A DNA stretch of 64,000 nucleotides from a bacterium (GCA_029564595.1 JAKQPS010000035.1:4870-68869); one strand, 5' to 3'; shown: positions 18,155-27,083, counted from the first letter of the stretch. The notes: generated by a model from the sequence alone, not told the origin. Numbers and translations are program-made.

Positions 18155-18284
18155 ACCGCAATTCTAGCACACCTCTCAGATCCGAAAAACGGGAGGGGCG
18201 AAACGAACCCGCAAAAAACAGGTTGGCGCGCTGAAGCTTAGAATATGGAATCGCCAAAATGATATGCGCCGAATGGCAAATGGA

Positions 18285-18953
18285 TCAGACGGCTCCGCCG
18301 GACGCCGGCATTCGCGCGGAGCGCGGGGGCGGCCGCTTTCCGGCTCTCTCAAGAAACGCCGCCGCCATAGGAGAGTCCACGCGGGCGAGCGCCGATTCTA
18401 TCTGCGCGCGCATCGCGGCGTCCGAAGTCTTATGAAGGGATATCAGCGGGATAACGGCAACCCGCGATTCAAGCTCTGCGATTGCCGCCACAGCCTCCGC
18501 GCGCACCGCGCGCTCTTCGTCCGATAGGGCTTTTATCAGCGCCCATGCCACCTCTTTGCCGCCGAGCGCGGATATGGCCCTCACCGCGTGCAGCCTCACA
18601 TAAGGGTTCTTCGACAGGCGCATCCGGATCACAAGCTCGTCGAGCGGCAGAAAAACCGAGCGGGGCCGCGGCCTATGCGCCGCCTTTGGCGCCGCCGCTC
18701 CGGGAACAGCTTCTTCGATTGATTTTTTCTTTTTCGCCGCTGCCGATTCAGCGCGCGCGCGCGACCTCAACAACTCATACGCCGCCGTCACGCGCTTGAA
18801 CGCCTCCGCCGCCATCGGGTCGCCCGGATTGACGTCCGGATGCAACGCGACCGCCTTCCGCCTGAACGCCTGCTTAAGTTCGGCCTGCGTGGCCCCCTCT
18901 TTGACCCCCAGCAGGGCGAGGCTTTTTTCCACATTGTCTTTGGGTCGCGTCAT
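18285..18953 (-). CDS. J-domain protein with HEAT-like repeats
   Basis: The 222-residue protein has an N-terminal J domain (residues 8-72) with the Hsp70-stimulating HPD at 38-40. A linker (RAESAAAKKKKSIEE) follows, then about 100 residues of HEAT/PBS-like repeats (LHAVRAISALGGKEVAWALIK; VRAEAVAAIAELESRVAVIPLI). It lacks the zinc finger and substrate domains of DnaJ, so it is a specialised co-chaperone whose HEAT part probably binds the client. Its start overlaps the stop of the upstream DnaK-like gene by four bases, so the two almost surely work as a pair. Confidence 0.85.
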   Translation of the reverse strand: MTRPKDNVEKSLALLGVKEGATQAELKQAFRRKAVALHPDVNPGDPMAAEAFKRVTAAYELLRSRARAESAAAKKKKSIEEAVPGAAAPKAAHRPRPRSVFLPLDELVIRMRLSKNPYVRLHAVRAISALGGKEVAWALIKALSDEERAVRAEAVAAIAELESRVAVIPLISLHKTSDAAMRAQIESALARVDSPMAAAFLERAGKRPPPRSARMPASGGAV

Positions 18954-20665
18954 ACCGCCGCCAGTTCGTTCAGATAAACGCTCATCGTTTCCACCGCCGT
19001 TTTCAACTGGTGGATGTCCCCGCCGCCGAGCGCCGACTTTATATAGTCGACAAGCTCCTCGATTTCAGGGTTGTCGTTGAGCGATTCTAAGCCTTCGCGC
19101 TCGGCTTTCTCGTTGATGCGGCTCAGCAAAGCGCGCGCCTGCCTGAGCAATCGGTTTCGAGCTATGAACAACTCGTCCTCGTCCTTGTGCGCGGCGGCGT
19201 CGAGCGCCATCTTCCGAATGTCTTCCTCGTCCACGGCGTTCCCTGCTTCGATTCGTATCTCTCTGTGCTCGCCGGTCTCCTCGTTCTGCGCGCGCACGTG
19301 CGCTATGCCGTTCACGTCGATGTCGAAAACCACGTCGATCCTCGGGACGCCGCGCGGGGCCGGAGGTATGCCTTCCAGAGTGAACCTGCCGAGAGAGAAA
19401 TTGCGGCTCGCCTGCGCCCGCTCTCCCTGCAGCACATGAACCTCGACCGATGTCTGTCCGTCCGTAACCGTCGTGAACACGCGGCCCCGCGTCGTCGGGA
19501 TGCAACTGTTCCTCTCGATGATCGGCACGAACACGTCGTTGTCCGTCTCGATGCCCAGCGTCAGCGGAGTTATGTCCACCAGCACAAGCCCTTTTACGCC
19601 GCCGGACATCACGCCAGCCTGAATGCACGCGCCGACCGCCACCGATTCATCCGGGTTCGAACTACGAATCAATTTGTTTCCGAACTTCTCTTCAAGCCGC
19701 CTGCGCACCGCCGGAATCCTCGACGAGCCGCCCACCAGCGCCACCGCGCCTATGTCGCGCAGCGACATCCCCGCGTCTTCCAGCGCCGCGCTCACCAGCC
19801 CGTCTATCTCGTCCAGATAATCCGCGACAAGCTCCTCGAACTTCTGCCGAGTCAACGTCATCTGAAGATGCTTCGGGCCTTCTCTATCGGCGGAGATGAA
19901 AGGCACATGGATGGACGCCGAAGCCGACTCCGAAAGCTCTTTCTTCGCCGACTCCGCCGCGTCCCGCGCCTTCTGCATCGCCATCGGGTCTTCCCTCAGG
20001 TCTATCCTGTGCTTCTGGTAGAAATCCGAAACGATGTGATGCACGACGCGGGCGTCGAAATCGTCTCCGCCAAGCTTGTTGTTGCCCCGCGTCGCAAGCG
20101 CCTCGTAAACCGTTCCCGATATATCCAGAACCGACACGTCGAAAGTGCCGCCGCCTAAATCGAAAACCAGAATCGTCCCCTCCTGATTGCGGGGCATGCC
20201 GAACGCCAGCGCCGCCGCCGTCGGCTCGTTTATCAGCCTTTTGACCTCCAGCCCCGCAAGCTCGCCCGCAAGCTTCACCGCCTGCCTCTGGCTGTCGTTG
20301 AAATACGCCGGAACTGTTATTATCGCCTCCGTTATCGGCTCTCCCAGAAACTCCTCCGCGCTCTCCTTAAGCCTGCCGATGATTATCGCCGCAATCTGCG
20401 CAGCGGCGTACTCGCGCCCGTCGATGTTCACTTTGAAATTCTCGCCCAGCTTCCTCTTTATGGACCTGAAAGTGCGCTCGCAGTTGATGACGGACTGGTT
20501 CTTCGCCGCCGTGCCGACCAGCAGTTCTCCTTCCTCTCCGAAAGCCACCACGGAAGGAGTCAGACGCTCCCCGCGCTGGTTTGGGATAACCACCGGCTCC
20601 CCGCCTTCTAGGGCGCATATCACTGAGTTGGTGGTTCCGAAATCGATTCCGACAGCCCGGCCCAT
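18950..20665 (-). CDS. DnaK-like Hsp70 chaperone, short form
   Basis: The 571-residue protein has a complete nucleotide-binding domain (GIDFGTTNSVICALE at the N-terminus, FDLGGGTFDVSVLD, LVGGSSRIPAVR) and a substrate-binding beta domain (TLGIETDNDVFVPIIERN; GIPPAPRGVPRIDVVFDID). The helical lid is short and the tail ends YLNELAAV. It is about 60-70 residues shorter than classical DnaK and lacks the EEVD-like end. It is therefore probably a secondary Hsp70. No CIRCE element, grpE or full dnaJ is adjacent. It overlaps the J-domain/HEAT gene, its likely partner. Confidence 0.9.
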   Translation of the reverse strand: MGRAVGIDFGTTNSVICALEGGEPVVIPNQRGERLTPSVVAFGEEGELLVGTAAKNQSVINCERTFRSIKRKLGENFKVNIDGREYAAAQIAAIIIGRLKESAEEFLGEPITEAIITVPAYFNDSQRQAVKLAGELAGLEVKRLINEPTAAALAFGMPRNQEGTILVFDLGGGTFDVSVLDISGTVYEALATRGNNKLGGDDFDARVVHHIVSDFYQKHRIDLREDPMAMQKARDAAESAKKELSESASASIHVPFISADREGPKHLQMTLTRQKFEELVADYLDEIDGLVSAALEDAGMSLRDIGAVALVGGSSRIPAVRRRLEEKFGNKLIRSSNPDESVAVGACIQAGVMSGGVKGLVLVDITPLTLGIETDNDVFVPIIERNSCIPTTRGRVFTTVTDGQTSVEVHVLQGERAQASRNFSLGRFTLEGIPPAPRGVPRIDVVFDIDVNGIAHVRAQNEETGEHREIRIEAGNAVDEEDIRKMALDAAAHKDEDELFIARNRLLRQARALLSRINEKAEREGLESLNDNPEIEELVDYIKSALGGGDIHQLKTAVETMSVYLNELAAV

Positions 20666-21168
20666 AATGTGCCTCCATTTCAGCGGTTCCGCAAAAAAGC
20701 TCCCTTAAGCGAATGGCGCGCGCGCCACATCTGAATGGGTTTCAGACTCCCGCCTCTGACTATAGGCGCTTATCTTATTCTTTAATCACAATTTTAAAAT
20801 AGCATAAACAAAACAAGCTGTGCCTATAGTTAAGTATATTAATACCCGCTCCCGCCTCTCTTTGTAAATACTATTACAAAAATATGCGGGGCAGTTCCCA
20901 TAAAGAAATTGAAAAGCTTTGGAAAAATAGTTCGGGAAAAGAAACTTTCCAGAAAGGTTTTTTTTTCGACCGTTGGAGGCGGAAAAACTTTCTTTCTTTT
21001 TTTTCTTTTCATCTTCTCTTTCTCCTTTCGTTTTCTCTTCTTTCATCTCCCGCATTCAGGCCGCGCTCAGAGAAGGCAACGGGGTTGTGGCGGGCCGACG
21101 TTGTCCTGTATAATCACCAGAAGACAGTGAAGAGCGGCAGACGTCAGAACGACGAAGGAGCGGCTAAA
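20666..21168. other. Divergent intergenic region upstream of dnaK-like and M20 peptidase genes
   Basis: No gene seen. AT-rich around 20770-20870, with an inverted repeat ACTATAGGC (20759-20767) and GCCTATAGT (20822-20830) flanking the AT-rich core. Further right (20905-20985) a degenerate piece of the family B hairpin repeat appears (AAGCTTTGG, AGAAACTTTCCAG, TTGGAGGCGG) followed by a pyrimidine-rich run. A reading that extends the peptidase upstream through this region is not credible. Confidence 0.5.
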
Positions 21169-22518
21169 ATGTTGACGGACAGCGACGTAAAAAGGATGTC
21201 GGAAGAAGTTCAGAGACACCTAATCAACCTGATAAGGATAGACACCACGAACCCGCCGGGCAACGAGACGGCCGCCTGCGAGTACATGAAAGCCGAGTTG
21301 GCCAAAGACGGGCTGGAGAGCGAGATACTAGAATCCGCGCCGGGCCGCGGCAACTTCGTGTGCAGGCTAAAAGGCGACGGCAGCAAGCGCCCGCTCGCCC
21401 TCGCGTCCCATCTTGACGTCGTCCCCTGCGAGCGCGAATCGTGGTCGGTCGATCCCTACGCGGCGGTAGTCAAAGACGGTTTCATCTGGGGGCGCGGCTC
21501 GCTCGACACCAAATCGCTCACCGCTATCCAGATGGTCACTGTCGCCGAACTGAAAAGGAAGAATATCCCGCTCAAGCGAGACGTCATCCTGCTCGCCGTC
21601 GCGGACGAAGAACAGTCCGGCTCATACGGAATGGGCTGGATGACAACCAAGCATTTCGACAAGATAGACTGCGAATACCAGATAAACGAAGGGGCCGGCA
21701 TCGGCATCCCGATGGGCAACAAGAACGTCTATCAGGTTCAGACCGCCGAGAAAGGCGCGAACTGGTTCAAGCTCACCACGCGGGGCGAACCCGGACACGG
21801 CTCTATCCCGCGCAAAGACAACTGCGTCGTCAGGATGGCGAAAGCCATCGAGAAAGTCTCGCATCCGTTGCCGATGCGCAAAACCAAAGTCGTCGAGGGA
21901 TTCATCAACGGCATGGCGTCCAAGGCCCTCGGATTCCCCAAAGGCCTGCTCTTCAAACAACTCCTCAACCCCGCCCTCTGCGGCCCCGTCCTAAAAGCCA
22001 TCCGCTCCGCCGAACCCGACACCGGCGACATGCTCTCTTCCATGCTCCGCGACTCAATCTCCCCGACCATGTTCCACGCCGGAAACAAAGAAAACGTCAT
22101 TCCCCCCAAGTGCGAAGCCGTCATCGACTGCCGCATACTCCCCGGCCAGACATCCGCGGGATTCAAAAAGATGCTTTCCGAGATGATAGACGTAGACAGC
22201 ATAGAGTTGCTTGTCGAGCAAGTTCCCGACCCCACCGAAAGCCCGGCGGACACCGAGCTGTACCGCTGTATCGAGCGCGCCATCATGAAGAACGACCCCA
22301 AAGGCGTCCTCGTGCCGTACATCTCCACCGGAGCCACTGACTCCCGCTTCCTTCGCAAAAAAGGCGTCGTCGCTTACGGTTTCTCCCCGTTCCTGTCTAA
22401 AGTCGACTTCCGGGAATTCCTCTACACCATTCACGGCCACGACGAGCGCATACCCATCGACGGCGTCGATTTCAGCGTAAGAGTCACATACGACCTTGTG
22501 GCGGATTTTTGCGGATGA
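21169..22518 (+). CDS. M20/M28-type zinc metallopeptidase (ArgE/DapE/ACY1 family)
   Basis: The 449-residue enzyme has the M20 metal-binding and catalytic motifs: ASHLDVVP, GRGSLDTKS, the catalytic Glu pair in VADEEQSG, INEGAG, and a C-terminal His in IHGHDERIP. The dimerisation insert is present in the middle (GEPGHGSIPRKDN). It should hydrolyse an amide bond in an N-acyl amino acid or small peptide; the substrate is unknown. The ATG chosen follows GAAGGAGCGG; the in-frame sequence further upstream crosses a repeat remnant. The stop overlaps the next gene's ATG. Confidence 0.9.
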   Translation: MLTDSDVKRMSEEVQRHLINLIRIDTTNPPGNETAACEYMKAELAKDGLESEILESAPGRGNFVCRLKGDGSKRPLALASHLDVVPCERESWSVDPYAAVVKDGFIWGRGSLDTKSLTAIQMVTVAELKRKNIPLKRDVILLAVADEEQSGSYGMGWMTTKHFDKIDCEYQINEGAGIGIPMGNKNVYQVQTAEKGANWFKLTTRGEPGHGSIPRKDNCVVRMAKAIEKVSHPLPMRKTKVVEGFINGMASKALGFPKGLLFKQLLNPALCGPVLKAIRSAEPDTGDMLSSMLRDSISPTMFHAGNKENVIPPKCEAVIDCRILPGQTSAGFKKMLSEMIDVDSIELLVEQVPDPTESPADTELYRCIERAIMKNDPKGVLVPYISTGATDSRFLRKKGVVAYGFSPFLSKVDFREFLYTIHGHDERIPIDGVDFSVRVTYDLVADFCG

Positions 22519-23000
22519 GCGACTCCCGCGACGGCGCGCCTCGCTCCGCCGTCTCGCATTACTCGTTCCTCGGACTCGCCAGATGGCTCTGGCTGCGACT
22601 GCTGGGAAAAGAGATTATCGTTTCCGGCGAATGCGACATGTGCGGGGGCTGCTGCCGCGCCCTCAACCTGTCGGAAAAAGGCCGCTGGGTCCGCACGGAA
22701 GAAGAGTTCCGCGGTCTGGTCGAGAAATATCCAGAATACGCCCGCTTCAAGCATTGCGGATTCACCACTCTCGGTCTGATGACGTTCGAATGCTCCATGC
22801 TCGGCCCCGACAACCTATGCGCCGACCACGACAACCGGCCTGAACTCTGCCGCGTGTATCCGGAGACTGACCTGTACTTCATGTGCGGCGCGCTCCCGCG
22901 CTCCTGCGGATACGAATACAAAGCCGCCCCGTCGTTCCGCCGCGCGCTTCGCCGCGCTTCCCGCAAAAAATCTATAGAGAAACCGGAAGCTGGAGATTAG
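22515..23000 (+). CDS. YkgJ-type CxxCxxCC metal-binding protein
   Basis: The 161-residue protein has the Cys signature of the YkgJ/UPF0153 family, GECDMCGGCC, with further Cys at CSMLGPDNLCADHD and RPELCRVYP and a YFMCG motif. Members are thought to bind zinc or an Fe-S cluster, function unknown. It starts at an ATG overlapping the peptidase stop (ATGA), so translation is probably coupled. A family B hairpin repeat begins sixteen bases after its stop. Confidence 0.82.
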   Translation: MSDSRDGAPRSAVSHYSFLGLARWLWLRLLGKEIIVSGECDMCGGCCRALNLSEKGRWVRTEEEFRGLVEKYPEYARFKHCGFTTLGLMTFECSMLGPDNLCADHDNRPELCRVYPETDLYFMCGALPRSCGYEYKAAPSFRRALRRASRKKSIEKPEAGD

Positions 23001-23383
23001 CGGGCTGTTGGTTTTTAAGGGAAAACTTTTGAAAAAGTTTTCCCTTAAAATCCATTTCAAAATCTTTCAAGCTAGCGCCGAAGTCGGGGCTGCGCCTCCG
23101 CCTTCGGCGCGTATCATGTGAAAAGATATTGGGAAAGGGTTTTCAAGAGAATCTTCTTCTTAAACATTTTCACAGGGGGCGTCGGGAGAAGAATCGCGGC
23201 AGCGATTCTCTCCCGACGACCAATGAAACGTTTTGAAGAGATTCCAAAGAGAAACTTTTTCAAAAGTTTCTCTTTGGCCGCCGGAGGCGTCGGTCGGCGC
23301 TTTTTGACTTAAACGAGGGTTGGCAATATAATGGATTTCACGCGCGGGCAATCGGTTGCGCCGACGGGCCGGGAGGTTGCCGC
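23001..23383. other. Gene-free repeat-rich stretch
   Basis: It is largely filled by family B repeat units (23017-23277). The last 80 bases hold the remB leader with GGGAGGTTG as the ribosome site. No gene seen. Confidence 0.6.
23017..23277. repeat. Family B composite palindromic repeat, copy B1
   Basis: It contains a 30-base hairpin (23017-23046; arms AAGGGAAAACTTTT) and a GCGCCGAA...CCTTCGGCGCG hairpin near 23072-23109. A GATATTGGGAAAGG segment, an inverted repeat around CGTCGGGAGA...TCTCCCGACG and a 34-base hairpin at 23244-23277 (arms CCAAAGAGAAAC) complete it. The same modules occur in reverse order and orientation at 44334-44679. Confidence 0.8.
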
Positions 23384-23677
23384 ATGTTTCTTCACATTGG
23401 CAATAATGTGCTTATCAGAAAAGACGACGTGATAGGGATTTTCAACATATCGGCTATGTCTCAGGACTCGAAAGGCAAAAAGTTCTGCGCGGAGACGATA
23501 CAGAAAAAGGAAACCATTGACATATCGGACGGCAAGCAGACGTCGATCATATTGACGGCGTACGCGGCGTACGTGTCGAGAATATCGACGGCGACGCTGC
23601 TGGCAAGGTCGGGCGAGCCGGTGGAGAAGATGTTGTCGGCGGAAGGGTTCCCGGCGACCGCGCCCGAGCAGGGATGA
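23384..23677 (+). CDS. remB: RemB/DUF370-family regulatory protein
   Basis: The 97-residue protein matches the DUF370 (RemA/RemB) family: MFLHIGNNVLIRKDDVIGIFN at the start, and a C-terminal YAAYVSRISTATLLAR. In Bacillus the RemA paralogue is a DNA-binding activator of biofilm genes; the role of RemB is unclear. A strong GGGAGG lies eight bases before the ATG. The AmrS gene follows 37 or 46 bases downstream depending on its start. Confidence 0.75.
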   Translation: MFLHIGNNVLIRKDDVIGIFNISAMSQDSKGKKFCAETIQKKETIDISDGKQTSIILTAYAAYVSRISTATLLARSGEPVEKMLSAEGFPATAPEQG

Positions 23678-23714
23678 AGGGCCGGGCGGCGGGAAGCGGC
23701 TCCGAGAGAGCGGG

Positions 23715-24731
23715 TTGAGCGCGATGACCGAGCGCGAGGCGGCTTATTACGAGTCCATTGGCGGGGGCGCCGCGAGGTGTCTGCTGTGCCCGCGCGGGTG
23801 CGTGGTCCCGGACGGCGGGGCGGGGTTCTGCCGGGCGAGGTCGGCGCGAATCGGCAAGCTGTTCGCCTCCTCTTACGGCCTTTACACCTCGCTGGCGATA
23901 GACCCGGTGGAGAAAAAGCCCCTCTACCATTTCCTGCCCGGCTCGGCCATACTCTCCATCGGCGGGATGGGCTGCAACCTCAACTGTTCTTTCTGCCAGA
24001 ATTGCGAGATATCTCAGGGCAGCCCGGCGACGCGAAGCATCGAGCCGGAACAGCTTGCCGAACTGGCGGCGCGGGAGGATTGCCCAAGCGTCGCTTTCAC
24101 TTACAACGAGCCTCTGATCTGGTTTGAGTTCATCCGGGACTGCGCGCCCCTCATCAGACGCGCCGGTCGCAAGGTGGTTCTGGTGACGAACGGCTACGTG
24201 AACCCGGCGCCGCTCGCCGAGTTGCTTCCGTCGCTGGACGCGATGAACATCGATTTAAAAGCGTTCGACGACGGGTTCTACCGGGAGCACACGGGGGGCA
24301 GTCTGGAACCTGTGAAGGAAACCATCCGGGCGGCGGTCGCGGCGGGGGTATGGGTGGAGACTACGCTGCTGTTGATTCCGGGGCTGAACGACGCGGCGTC
24401 CTCAGTTCGGGCGCAGGCCGAATGGCTGGCGTCCCTCTCAAAGGACATCCCGCTCCACATATCGAGGTATTTTCCGAGAAACAAGATGAAACTGCCGCCG
24501 ACTCCGCCGGAGTCTATCGAGCGGGCGCGGGCAGAGGCGGCGAAGGCCCTGAACTATGTGTACACAGGCAACATGAATGACGGCGAATGGTCGACGACGA
24601 GGTGTCCGGAATGCGGGCACGCTCAGATAGAGCGCGCGGGGTACGCCGCGCGGGTGGTCGGGCTGAAAGGGAGCGCGTGCGGGCGATGCGGCGCGCGCGC
24701 GGCCGTGATAATGCCTGACCGGGAGGATTGA
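23715..24731 (+). CDS. amrS: AmmeMemoRadiSam-system radical SAM enzyme AmrS
   Basis: The 338-residue protein has the radical SAM motif CNLNCSFCQN and the N-terminal CLLCPRGCVV...GFCRAR Cys motif of AmrS. The family also shows FTYNEPLIWFEF and NIDLKAFDDGFYREH. A C-terminal zinc ribbon (CPECGH, CGRCGA) is present. AmrS works with AmrA and AmrB proteins in a conserved but unassigned pathway; neither is in the window. The start may be TTG at 23715 or ATG at 23724; neither has a strong ribosome site. The sppA start follows one base after the stop. Confidence 0.88.
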   Translation: MSAMTEREAAYYESIGGGAARCLLCPRGCVVPDGGAGFCRARSARIGKLFASSYGLYTSLAIDPVEKKPLYHFLPGSAILSIGGMGCNLNCSFCQNCEISQGSPATRSIEPEQLAELAAREDCPSVAFTYNEPLIWFEFIRDCAPLIRRAGRKVVLVTNGYVNPAPLAELLPSLDAMNIDLKAFDDGFYREHTGGSLEPVKETIRAAVAAGVWVETTLLLIPGLNDAASSVRAQAEWLASLSKDIPLHISRYFPRNKMKLPPTPPESIERARAEAAKALNYVYTGNMNDGEWSTTRCPECGHAQIERAGYAARVVGLKGSACGRCGARAAVIMPDRED

Positions 24732-24732
24732 G

Positions 24733-25743
24733 ATGGAAATAGACCGAGAGAAAATCAGGAAGCAGAACCGCAAGCTGAACTGGATAATCATAGCGGCGGT
24801 GGTGTTTGTGGGCGCGGCGCTGACGCTGTCGGCGGTACTGGGGTCGAGGGTGGACGCCAAAAAAATCGCCGGGCTGAGCCGAAAGGGCGGGCTGTTTTCG
24901 AGCGCGTCTTCCGGAGACAGGGTGGGCGTGTTGTACATCTCCGGAGTGATTCACAGCGGCAGGTCTGGCGCGGGCGGCTTCATGGGTTCGAGAACAAGCG
25001 GCTCGGACTCGATAGTGTCCATGATAGAGAATGCCGCCGTTGATCCCGGCGTCAAGGCTCTCGTGGTCAGAATCAACAGTCCCGGCGGCAGCGCCGCAGG
25101 CTCTCAGGAGATTTACGACGCCCTTCTCAGATTCAAACAGAAGAAAAAACCTGTCATCATTTCGATGGGCGACGTAGCGGCTTCCGGCGGCTATTATATT
25201 GCGGCGGCGGGCGACACCATTTTCGCCGACCCCGCTACCCTCACAGGCAGCATCGGCGTCATATTCAGCCTCGTCGGATACGAGGAACTATTCAAAAAAG
25301 TCGGCCTCGACTCCAACGTCATCAAGAGCGTCGAACACAAGGACATCGGCTCTCCATACAGGCCGATGACGGAGGAGGAGCGGCAAATACTTCAGGGCGC
25401 GGTGGACAACATTCACTCGCAGTTCATAAGCCACGTGGCCAAGGGCCGGGGCATGGAAATCGAAGAGGTCGCCAAACTCGCCGACGGCAGGCTCTACACA
25501 GGCGAGCAGGCGCTAGGAAACAAGCTTGTGGACAAAATGGGCGGGATGCACGAAGCGGTGGAGTTCGCCGCCAAAAAGGCTGGCATGCCCTCGTCTCCCA
25601 AACTCGAATATCTCCAAAAAGAGAATCCTTTCTTGTCCCTGTTCGAGACGGCGAGCGAAATCGGCTCCGGTGTGTTGGCGAACAAGATTGCCGAGGCGGC
25701 GGCCAGACAAATGTTGTCCGCCCCCGGAATCGAAACAAGGTGA
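24733..25743 (+). CDS. sppA: Signal peptide peptidase SppA, short form
   Basis: The 336-residue membrane protease has one N-terminal membrane helix (NWIIIAAVVFVGAALTLSAVL, about residues 15-35) and a single ClpP-like SppA domain. The catalytic dyad is Ser151 (AASGGYYIA) and Lys203 (SVEHKDIGSP). It degrades released signal peptides or other membrane-embedded fragments. GGGAGG precedes the ATG. It forms an apparent operon with amrS. Confidence 0.92.
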   Translation: MEIDREKIRKQNRKLNWIIIAAVVFVGAALTLSAVLGSRVDAKKIAGLSRKGGLFSSASSGDRVGVLYISGVIHSGRSGAGGFMGSRTSGSDSIVSMIENAAVDPGVKALVVRINSPGGSAAGSQEIYDALLRFKQKKKPVIISMGDVAASGGYYIAAAGDTIFADPATLTGSIGVIFSLVGYEELFKKVGLDSNVIKSVEHKDIGSPYRPMTEEERQILQGAVDNIHSQFISHVAKGRGMEIEEVAKLADGRLYTGEQALGNKLVDKMGGMHEAVEFAAKKAGMPSSPKLEYLQKENPFLSLFETASEIGSGVLANKIAEAAARQMLSAPGIETR

Positions 25744-25822
25744 CGCTGGGGCTTAGCGGGATGACGTCAAGCAAAGTTGAAGATGGATTCTGCAATCTGC
25801 AAATAAAGAACGGAGCAACCTT

Positions 25823-26683
25823 ATGGACAATGCCGGATTGAAAGAGGCGGAGAGAAAACCCGCCGGGGGGCTGGAAGAGAAGTATTACGATTTTGACGGA
25901 CTGTCGATAAGGTATGTGGACAGCGGGCCGGCGGAGCGAGCGCCCGGCGCTCCCGCGATATTCTTCATTCACGGCCTCGGCGGCTCGATAGAGGACAACT
26001 CGGCGTGTTTCCCGTATCTGGCGCGCGATTGGCGCGTGGTGGCGTTCGATTGTCCGGGAACAGGAAAATCCGACAAGCCGGACAGGGAATACGACATCGA
26101 TTATCTGACGGACTTCTCGCTGGAACTCGCCACCCGGCTGGGGCTGGACAAGTTTTACATCGCGGGCGGCTCGCAGGGCGGGCTTCAGACGCTGCTCTGC
26201 TGTCTGCGCGCGCCCGAACGGATTTACAAAGCGGCGGTGTACTCGCCCGCCGGGGTGTGGGCCCCGAACCCTATGGGAGCCGCTTTCTTCTCAGCCTTGC
26301 CCCCGGTGGCCACTAAACTCTTCTTCCGCATTTCCTCCATGCTTTGGTACTCCCCCGGATTCGCCGGAGCCGCCGAACTGCGCCGGGAGGACTTGGCGGA
26401 AAAAGACGCTTACGAACAGCCGGGGTTCGGCAAACATGTCTTCGGCTGCCTCGTCTCGCAGATGAGCGGAGACTTCCGGCCCATGTTCAGGCGGATAGAG
26501 ACCCCGACACTGATACTGTGGGGAACGCACGATTTCGGCATGCCCTCAAGGATGGGAGACGAGCTTCACGGTCTCATGAAAGATTCAGTGTTAGAGAAAG
26601 TTCCGCGCGCCGGACACAACATCCCCAAAGAAAGGCCGGAATTTTTCGCGTGCCGGCTGACGGAGTTTTTCAGCGAGGGCTAG
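25823..26683 (+). CDS. Alpha/beta hydrolase
   Basis: The 286-residue protein has the alpha/beta hydrolase fold with oxyanion-hole FFIHGLGGS, nucleophile Ser117 in GGSQGG, acid Asp237 in GTHDFGMP and His265 in RAGHNIPKE. The substrate is unknown; the sequence resembles esterase/haloperoxidase-like MhpC relatives. The start follows CGGAGCAACC. No obvious signal peptide is present. It is 79 bases downstream of sppA and may be co-transcribed. Confidence 0.82.
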   Translation: MDNAGLKEAERKPAGGLEEKYYDFDGLSIRYVDSGPAERAPGAPAIFFIHGLGGSIEDNSACFPYLARDWRVVAFDCPGTGKSDKPDREYDIDYLTDFSLELATRLGLDKFYIAGGSQGGLQTLLCCLRAPERIYKAAVYSPAGVWAPNPMGAAFFSALPPVATKLFFRISSMLWYSPGFAGAAELRREDLAEKDAYEQPGFGKHVFGCLVSQMSGDFRPMFRRIETPTLILWGTHDFGMPSRMGDELHGLMKDSVLEKVPRAGHNIPKERPEFFACRLTEFFSEG

Positions 26684-26775
26684 GGCGGACGAGGCAGCGG
26701 ACACAACGACAGAAAAACAACAATGGCAAAACCGAACAATTTTAATTAATTGTGGCGCGATTGCAATATGCGCTG

Positions 26776-26866
26776 TATAATAAATGTGGAGATTGAGGAT
26801 TTTGAGGAAAAATCAAAGTCCTCGGACGCGCAAGCACGGCCGGGCGAACGCGTCCGAACTAGGAGG
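26776..26866 (+). promoter_or_regulatory. Candidate -10 and leader hairpin of the small Cys protein gene
   Basis: A perfect TATAAT lies at 26776-26781 without a convincing -35. In the resulting leader, CGGACGCG (26823-26830) and CGCGTCCG (26849-26856) are perfect inverted repeats with an 18-base loop. Five bases later comes AGGAGG (26861-26866), the ribosome site. A hairpin so close to the ribosome site could modulate translation or stabilise the message. Confidence 0.4.
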
Positions 26867-26876
26867 AAAGAGTACA

Positions 26877-27083
26877 ATGCAGTGTCCATTCCTTAGCTTG
26901 GGCAACAAACGCCCTTTCTGTGAAACCGGCGCATTCGGTCTCATGGTCCCCAAACCCGGCGACTACCGCAAGTTCTGCACAAACCGCTCGTACTACATGT
27001 GTCAGGTTTACCGCGCCAACACCGGCACGGGGGACAAAGAAAAGTGCCTCCAAGAAATAGCCCCGAGGCTCGTTCAGGCGTAA
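26877..27083 (+). CDS. Small cysteine-containing protein, 68 aa
   Basis: The product is not assigned to a named family. It begins MQCPFLSLGNKRPFC and has cysteines at 3, 15, 34, 42 and 57, with Y/F residues next to most of them (YRKFC, YYMCQVY). The spacing suggests a metal site or disulfide pair. The ATG is preceded by an ideal AGGAGG ten bases upstream. The in-frame sequence upstream to 26784 is not used, since it crosses the leader hairpin. Its own promoter-like sequence and strong ribosome site suggest high expression. Confidence 0.65.
   Translation: MQCPFLSLGNKRPFCETGAFGLMVPKPGDYRKFCTNRSYYMCQVYRANTGTGDKEKCLQEIAPRLVQA

Noticed and set aside
20666-20820. CIRCE heat-shock operator upstream of the dnaK-like gene
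   Set aside because: The TTAGCACTC-N9-GAGTGCTAA pattern was not found.
20884-21168. N-terminal extension of the M20 peptidase to 20884
   Set aside because: The extra residues come from a repeat remnant and a pyrimidine run, lack a ribosome site, and the ATG at 21169 has GAAGGAG at the right distance.
23017-23277. CRISPR array or tRNA-like cluster in the hairpin-rich stretches
   Set aside because: Repeats are palindromic modules of different types, not evenly spaced, with no spacers; no cloverleaf was found.
26750-26766. Sigma-54 promoter (TGGCGCGATTGCAA) before the small Cys gene
   Set aside because: The gap between TGGC and TTGC elements is too short for a -24/-12 promoter.
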